Source: Gallionellaceae bacterium (GTDB lineage Bacteria > Pseudomonadota > Gammaproteobacteria > Burkholderiales > Gallionellaceae). From it: a stretch of DNA of 13,119 nt. The notes beneath the pieces were generated by a model that saw only the letters and a list, made by a program, of their open reading frames with translations, was not told where the DNA came from and searched no databases. How positions within the stretch are numbered: position 1 is the stretch's first letter; the number at the start of each line of letters is the position of its first letter. Location: positions 1-13,119 of the forward strand of contig JAITMU010000060.1 in assembly GCA_031277195.1 (NCBI GenBank), in the 5' to 3' direction. Positions 10,010 to 13,119 of the stretch are shown in pieces. The position numbers and the translations under genes are program-made.

Positions 10010-13000
10010 ATCTTTCCGAGTTGTGCATACGCCGTCCCGTCATGACGGTGCTGCTTTCCCTGTCGGCGGTGCTGGCGGGGATTGTGGCTTACAGCGACAT
10101 TCCCATCGCCGCGCTGCCGAGTTACGACACGCCGACCATTTCGGTTTCGGCATCCTTGCCGGGCGCGAGTCCCGAAACGATGGCGTCATCGGTCGCCACG
10201 CCGTTGGAGCGGCAGTTTTCCACCATCTCCGGCGTGAACACCATCAGTTCAAGCAGCACGCTCGGCAGCACGCAGATCACGCTCGAATTTGACGAGAGCC
10301 GCAACATGGACAGCGCGTCCATCGACGTGCAGGCGGCGCTGCTGCGGGCGCAGCGGTCGTTGCCGATCGAGATGACCACGCCGCCGTCGTATCGCAAGAT
10401 CAATCCTGCCGACGCGCCCATCGTGTTCCTGTCGCTGACCTCGCCGTCGATGTCGATGGCGGATCTCGACAGCTTCGCGGAAAACCTGATCTCGCCGACG
10501 CTTTCCACCTTGCCGGGCGTGGCGGAAGTCAGCATCAACGGTCAGCAAAAATACGCGGTGCGCATCCGCGTCAATCCTGAGGCGCTGGCGTCGCGCAATC
10601 TCACCATCGACGACATTTCTTCCGCGCTGAACAGCGCCAACGCCAATTCGCCGGTCGGCACGCTGGACGGCGCGCGGCAGACGCTCGTCATCCAGGCCAA
10701 CAAGCAGCTTTCCAATGCAGCCGCATTTTCCAATCTGGTGGTCGCCACGTCGCCCACCGGCGCCCCTGTCCGCTTGTCCGATGTCGCCTCGGTGGCGGAC
10801 AGCGTGCAATCGGTGAAATCGGCAAGCTGGTTGAACGGCGAACGCGCCATCACGCTGGCGGTGCAGCGTCAGCCGGGAACGAATACGGTGGAAGCGGTGG
10901 ACAGGATACGCGCGGCGATGCCCAATCTCATCGCGCAGATGCCGGACTCGGTGGAGCTCAAGCTGCGCAATGACCGTTCCGCGTCGATCCGTGACGCCAT
11001 TCACGATGTAAAAATCACGCTGGCGATCACCGTCGCGCTGGTGGTGATGGTGATTTTCCTGTTCCTGCGAAAATCCACCGCCACGCTGATTCCAGCTTTG
11101 TCGCTGCCGATTTCGCTGCTCTGCACCGTGGCGCTGATGGGGCCGCTGGGCTACACGCTGGACAACATTTCGCTGCTGGCGATCACGCTGGCGGTCGGTC
11201 TGGTGGTGGACGACGCCATCGTGATGCTGGAAAACATCGTGCGTCACATCGAAGACGGGATGCAGCCGTTCAAGGCCGCGCTGCAAGGCTCGAAGGAAAT
11301 GGGTTTCACCATCATGTCGATTTCAATTTCGCTGGTGGCGGTGTTCATTCCGATCTTTTTCATGCCCGGCGTGATCGGTTTGCTGTTCCACGAATTTGCC
11401 GCCGTGGTCAGCATTGCGGTGATGGTTTCCGCCGTAGTTTCGCTGACGCTGATTCCGATGATGTGCAGCCGCCACCTCGCCGCGCACGAGGAGCCGGGGC
11501 TGGGAATGCGCATGACGGAATGGTTCGAGCGCGGTTTCAAACGCCTGCTGGCGGCCTATGAGCGCGCGCTCGATGTGGCGCTGCTGCACCGGCGCATCGT
11601 GCTGGGCGTTGCCATCGGCACGCTGGTTGCCACGGTGGCGCTGGTGACGTTTTTGCCCAAGGGATTTTTTCCGGAGGAGGACATCGGGCAAGCGGTCATC
11701 ACCGTCGAAGCGGCGGAGGACATTTCCTTTCCCGCGATGGTCGATCTCCTGAAGCGCACCAGTGACGTGATTCGCGCCAATGAAGCGGTGGACACTTTGA
11801 TCATGAGCGCGGGCACCGGCAACACCGCGCGCATGTTCATGAACCTGAAACCGGCCAGCCAGCGATTGCCGATGCCCAAGGTGGTTGAGCAATTACGCGG
11901 CGCGGTGCGGGAGATTCCCGGCGTCAACGTGTTCATCACGCCGACGCAAAATTTGCGGCTGGGCGGACGCATCAGCAAGAGCCGTTATCAGTATGTGATG
12001 CGCAGCGTGCAAGCGGATGAACTGCGCGACGCCGCCGACAAGATGATGGCGCAGATGAAACAGGATCAGCTTTTCCGCGATGTCACCAGCGACTCGCAGA
12101 TGAAAGGCTTGCAGGTGCGTCTCAACATCAACCGCGACAAGGCCAATCTGCTCGGCATTGAAATTTCGGACATCCGCTCCGCGCTGTACAGCGCGTTTGG
12201 CGAGCGTCAGGTTTCCACGATCTACACGCCGAGCGACAGCTACGCGGTGATTCTGCAAGTCGTGCCGGAAATGAGCGCCGACGAAACCGCATTCGGAAAA
12301 GTGTATGTGCGCGCCCGTAGCGGCGAACTGGTATCGCTGACCAGCCTCGGCACGGTCGAGCGCGAAATCGGCCCGGTGTCGATCAACCACACCGGCCAAC
12401 TCAACGCGGTGACGGTGGCATTCAATCTCGCGCCCAATGTGTCGCTGGGCGAAGCGTCGAAACGCATCGAACAATACCGCAAGGATTTGCGCATCCCCGA
12501 CAACATTCTCGCCAGCTACGGCGGCGACGCGGCGGCGTTTCAGTCGTCGCAATCCAGTCAGGTGGTGCTGATTCTGGTCGCGCTGGCGGTGATCTATGTG
12601 CTGCTCGGCGTGCTGTACGAAAGCTACATCCACCCCATCACCATTTTGTCCGGCCTGCCGTCGGCGGCGGTCGGCGCGTTGCTCATGCTGTGGCTGTTCG
12701 GCATGGAACTGTCGATCATCGCCATGATCGGGATTCTGATGCTGATCGGCATCGTCAAAAAGAACGCCATCATGATGATCGACTTCGCGCTGAATGCGGA
12801 ACGCAACGAAGGCATGAATTCGCACGACGCCATTCGCACCGCCTGCCTGCTGCGCTTCCGCCCGATCATGATGACGACCTCAGCGGCGCTGATGGGCGCA
12901 TTGCCGATTGCGCTGGGTCTGGGCGCAGGCGCGGAATTGCGTCAACCGCTGGGGATCGCCGTGGTCGGCGGCTTGCTGTTTTCGCAGGTGGTGACGCTGT

Positions 13001-13077
13001 TCATCACGCCGGTGATTTATCTGTATCTGGATAAATTTTCGGGAAGCGGACCGATTCAGGGGGAATTGGCAACGTAG
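10006..13077 (+). CDS. RND (HAE1 family) multidrug efflux pump, MdtB/MdtC-like
   Basis: 1023 residues, the normal length of a proton-driven RND pump that extrudes drugs or other amphiphiles as a trimer. The N-terminus CIRRPVMTVLLSLSAVLAGI is the first helix. SASLPGASPETMASSVATPLE and SSSSTLGSTQI are the early porter motifs and resemble MdtC. The proton-relay residues are present: D402-D403 in TM4 (AVGLVVDDAIVMLENI) and a TM10 lysine at K918/K919 (LIGIVKKNAIMMIDF). Twelve helices and two large periplasmic loops are in the expected places, and the C-terminal VTLFITPVIYLYLD is typical. ATG 10006 matches the family start. It follows the adaptor gene by 148 bases, mostly repeat D. MdtB and MdtC work as a pair in E. 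coli; only one pump subunit is seen here, so it is probably homotrimeric. Confidence 0.95.
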   Translation: MNLSELCIRRPVMTVLLSLSAVLAGIVAYSDIPIAALPSYDTPTISVSASLPGASPETMASSVATPLERQFSTISGVNTISSSSTLGSTQITLEFDESRNMDSASIDVQAALLRAQRSLPIEMTTPPSYRKINPADAPIVFLSLTSPSMSMADLDSFAENLISPTLSTLPGVAEVSINGQQKYAVRIRVNPEALASRNLTIDDISSALNSANANSPVGTLDGARQTLVIQANKQLSNAAAFSNLVVATSPTGAPVRLSDVASVADSVQSVKSASWLNGERAITLAVQRQPGTNTVEAVDRIRAAMPNLIAQMPDSVELKLRNDRSASIRDAIHDVKITLAITVALVVMVIFLFLRKSTATLIPALSLPISLLCTVALMGPLGYTLDNISLLAITLAVGLVVDDAIVMLENIVRHIEDGMQPFKAALQGSKEMGFTIMSISISLVAVFIPIFFMPGVIGLLFHEFAAVVSIAVMVSAVVSLTLIPMMCSRHLAAHEEPGLGMRMTEWFERGFKRLLAAYERALDVALLHRRIVLGVAIGTLVATVALVTFLPKGFFPEEDIGQAVITVEAAEDISFPAMVDLLKRTSDVIRANEAVDTLIMSAGTGNTARMFMNLKPASQRLPMPKVVEQLRGAVREIPGVNVFITPTQNLRLGGRISKSRYQYVMRSVQADELRDAADKMMAQMKQDQLFRDVTSDSQMKGLQVRLNINRDKANLLGIEISDIRSALYSAFGERQVSTIYTPSDSYAVILQVVPEMSADETAFGKVYVRARSGELVSLTSLGTVEREIGPVSINHTGQLNAVTVAFNLAPNVSLGEASKRIEQYRKDLRIPDNILASYGGDAAAFQSSQSSQVVLILVALAVIYVLLGVLYESYIHPITILSGLPSAAVGALLMLWLFGMELSIIAMIGILMLIGIVKKNAIMMIDFALNAERNEGMNSHDAIRTACLLRFRPIMMTTSAALMGALPIALGLGAGAELRQPLGIAVVGGLLFSQVVTLFITPVIYLYLDKFSGSGPIQGELAT

Positions 13078-13087
13078 GTTTTACTCC

Positions 13088-13116
13088 GTCATTCCAGCGC
13101 AAGCTGGAATCCAGTG
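13088..13116. repeat. Third copy of the GNRA-looped palindromic repeat, at the window edge
   Basis: Same 29-base unit as the pair at 1525-1652. The 8-bp stem ATTCCAGC/GCTGGAAT spans 13091-13110 with loop GCAA. It begins 11 bases after the RND pump stop, and a partner unit may lie beyond the window. It lacks a T-tract, so it is not called a terminator. Confidence 0.8.
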
Positions 13117-13119
13117 GGT

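Overview
This GC-rich window looks like the chromosome of a Gram-negative proteobacterium. Lipobox signal peptides, a TolC/NodT-type outer-membrane channel, and ABC and RND export machinery all show a double membrane. The palindromic intergenic repeats and overall style suggest a betaproteobacterium (Gallionella/Nitrosomonadales-like), but that placement is only a guess. No tRNA, rRNA, CRISPR array or complete insertion sequence was seen.

Left part (1-1404, minus strand): three small cell-envelope genes in a row. Two encode paralogous lipoproteins with proline-rich tails, one of them with a Gly-zipper insert. The third is a small secreted Gly/His-rich protein with a paired-Cys motif near its C-terminus. 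A 393-bp divergent gap follows (1405-1797), holding an inverted pair of GNRA-looped palindromes.

Main part (1798-13077, plus strand): a six-gene export cluster. The order is a NodT-type outer-membrane lipoprotein channel, then yhiI-rbbA-yhhJ (periplasmic adaptor, double-ATPase/permease fusion, partner permease), then an RND adaptor and an RND (MdtB/MdtC-like) inner-membrane pump. The yhiI-rbbA-yhhJ set keeps the gene order I recall from Escherichia coli. One outer-membrane channel is present for two inner-membrane engines, so it may serve both.

The striking feature is the density of palindromic REP/REPIN-like elements. They occupy four of the five gaps of the export cluster's six genes or lie within a gene, and they flank the cluster. 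One 101-bp element lies in frame inside rbbA and encodes a 34-residue segment of the linker between the second ATPase domain and the membrane domain. A half-element encodes part of the RbbA N-terminus. A third family supplies the rbbA stop codon through its GTAG terminus. The G-rich arms of four elements also match G-quadruplex patterns on the coding strand. This invasion of a conserved transporter gene by structured repeats is the most unusual thing in the window.
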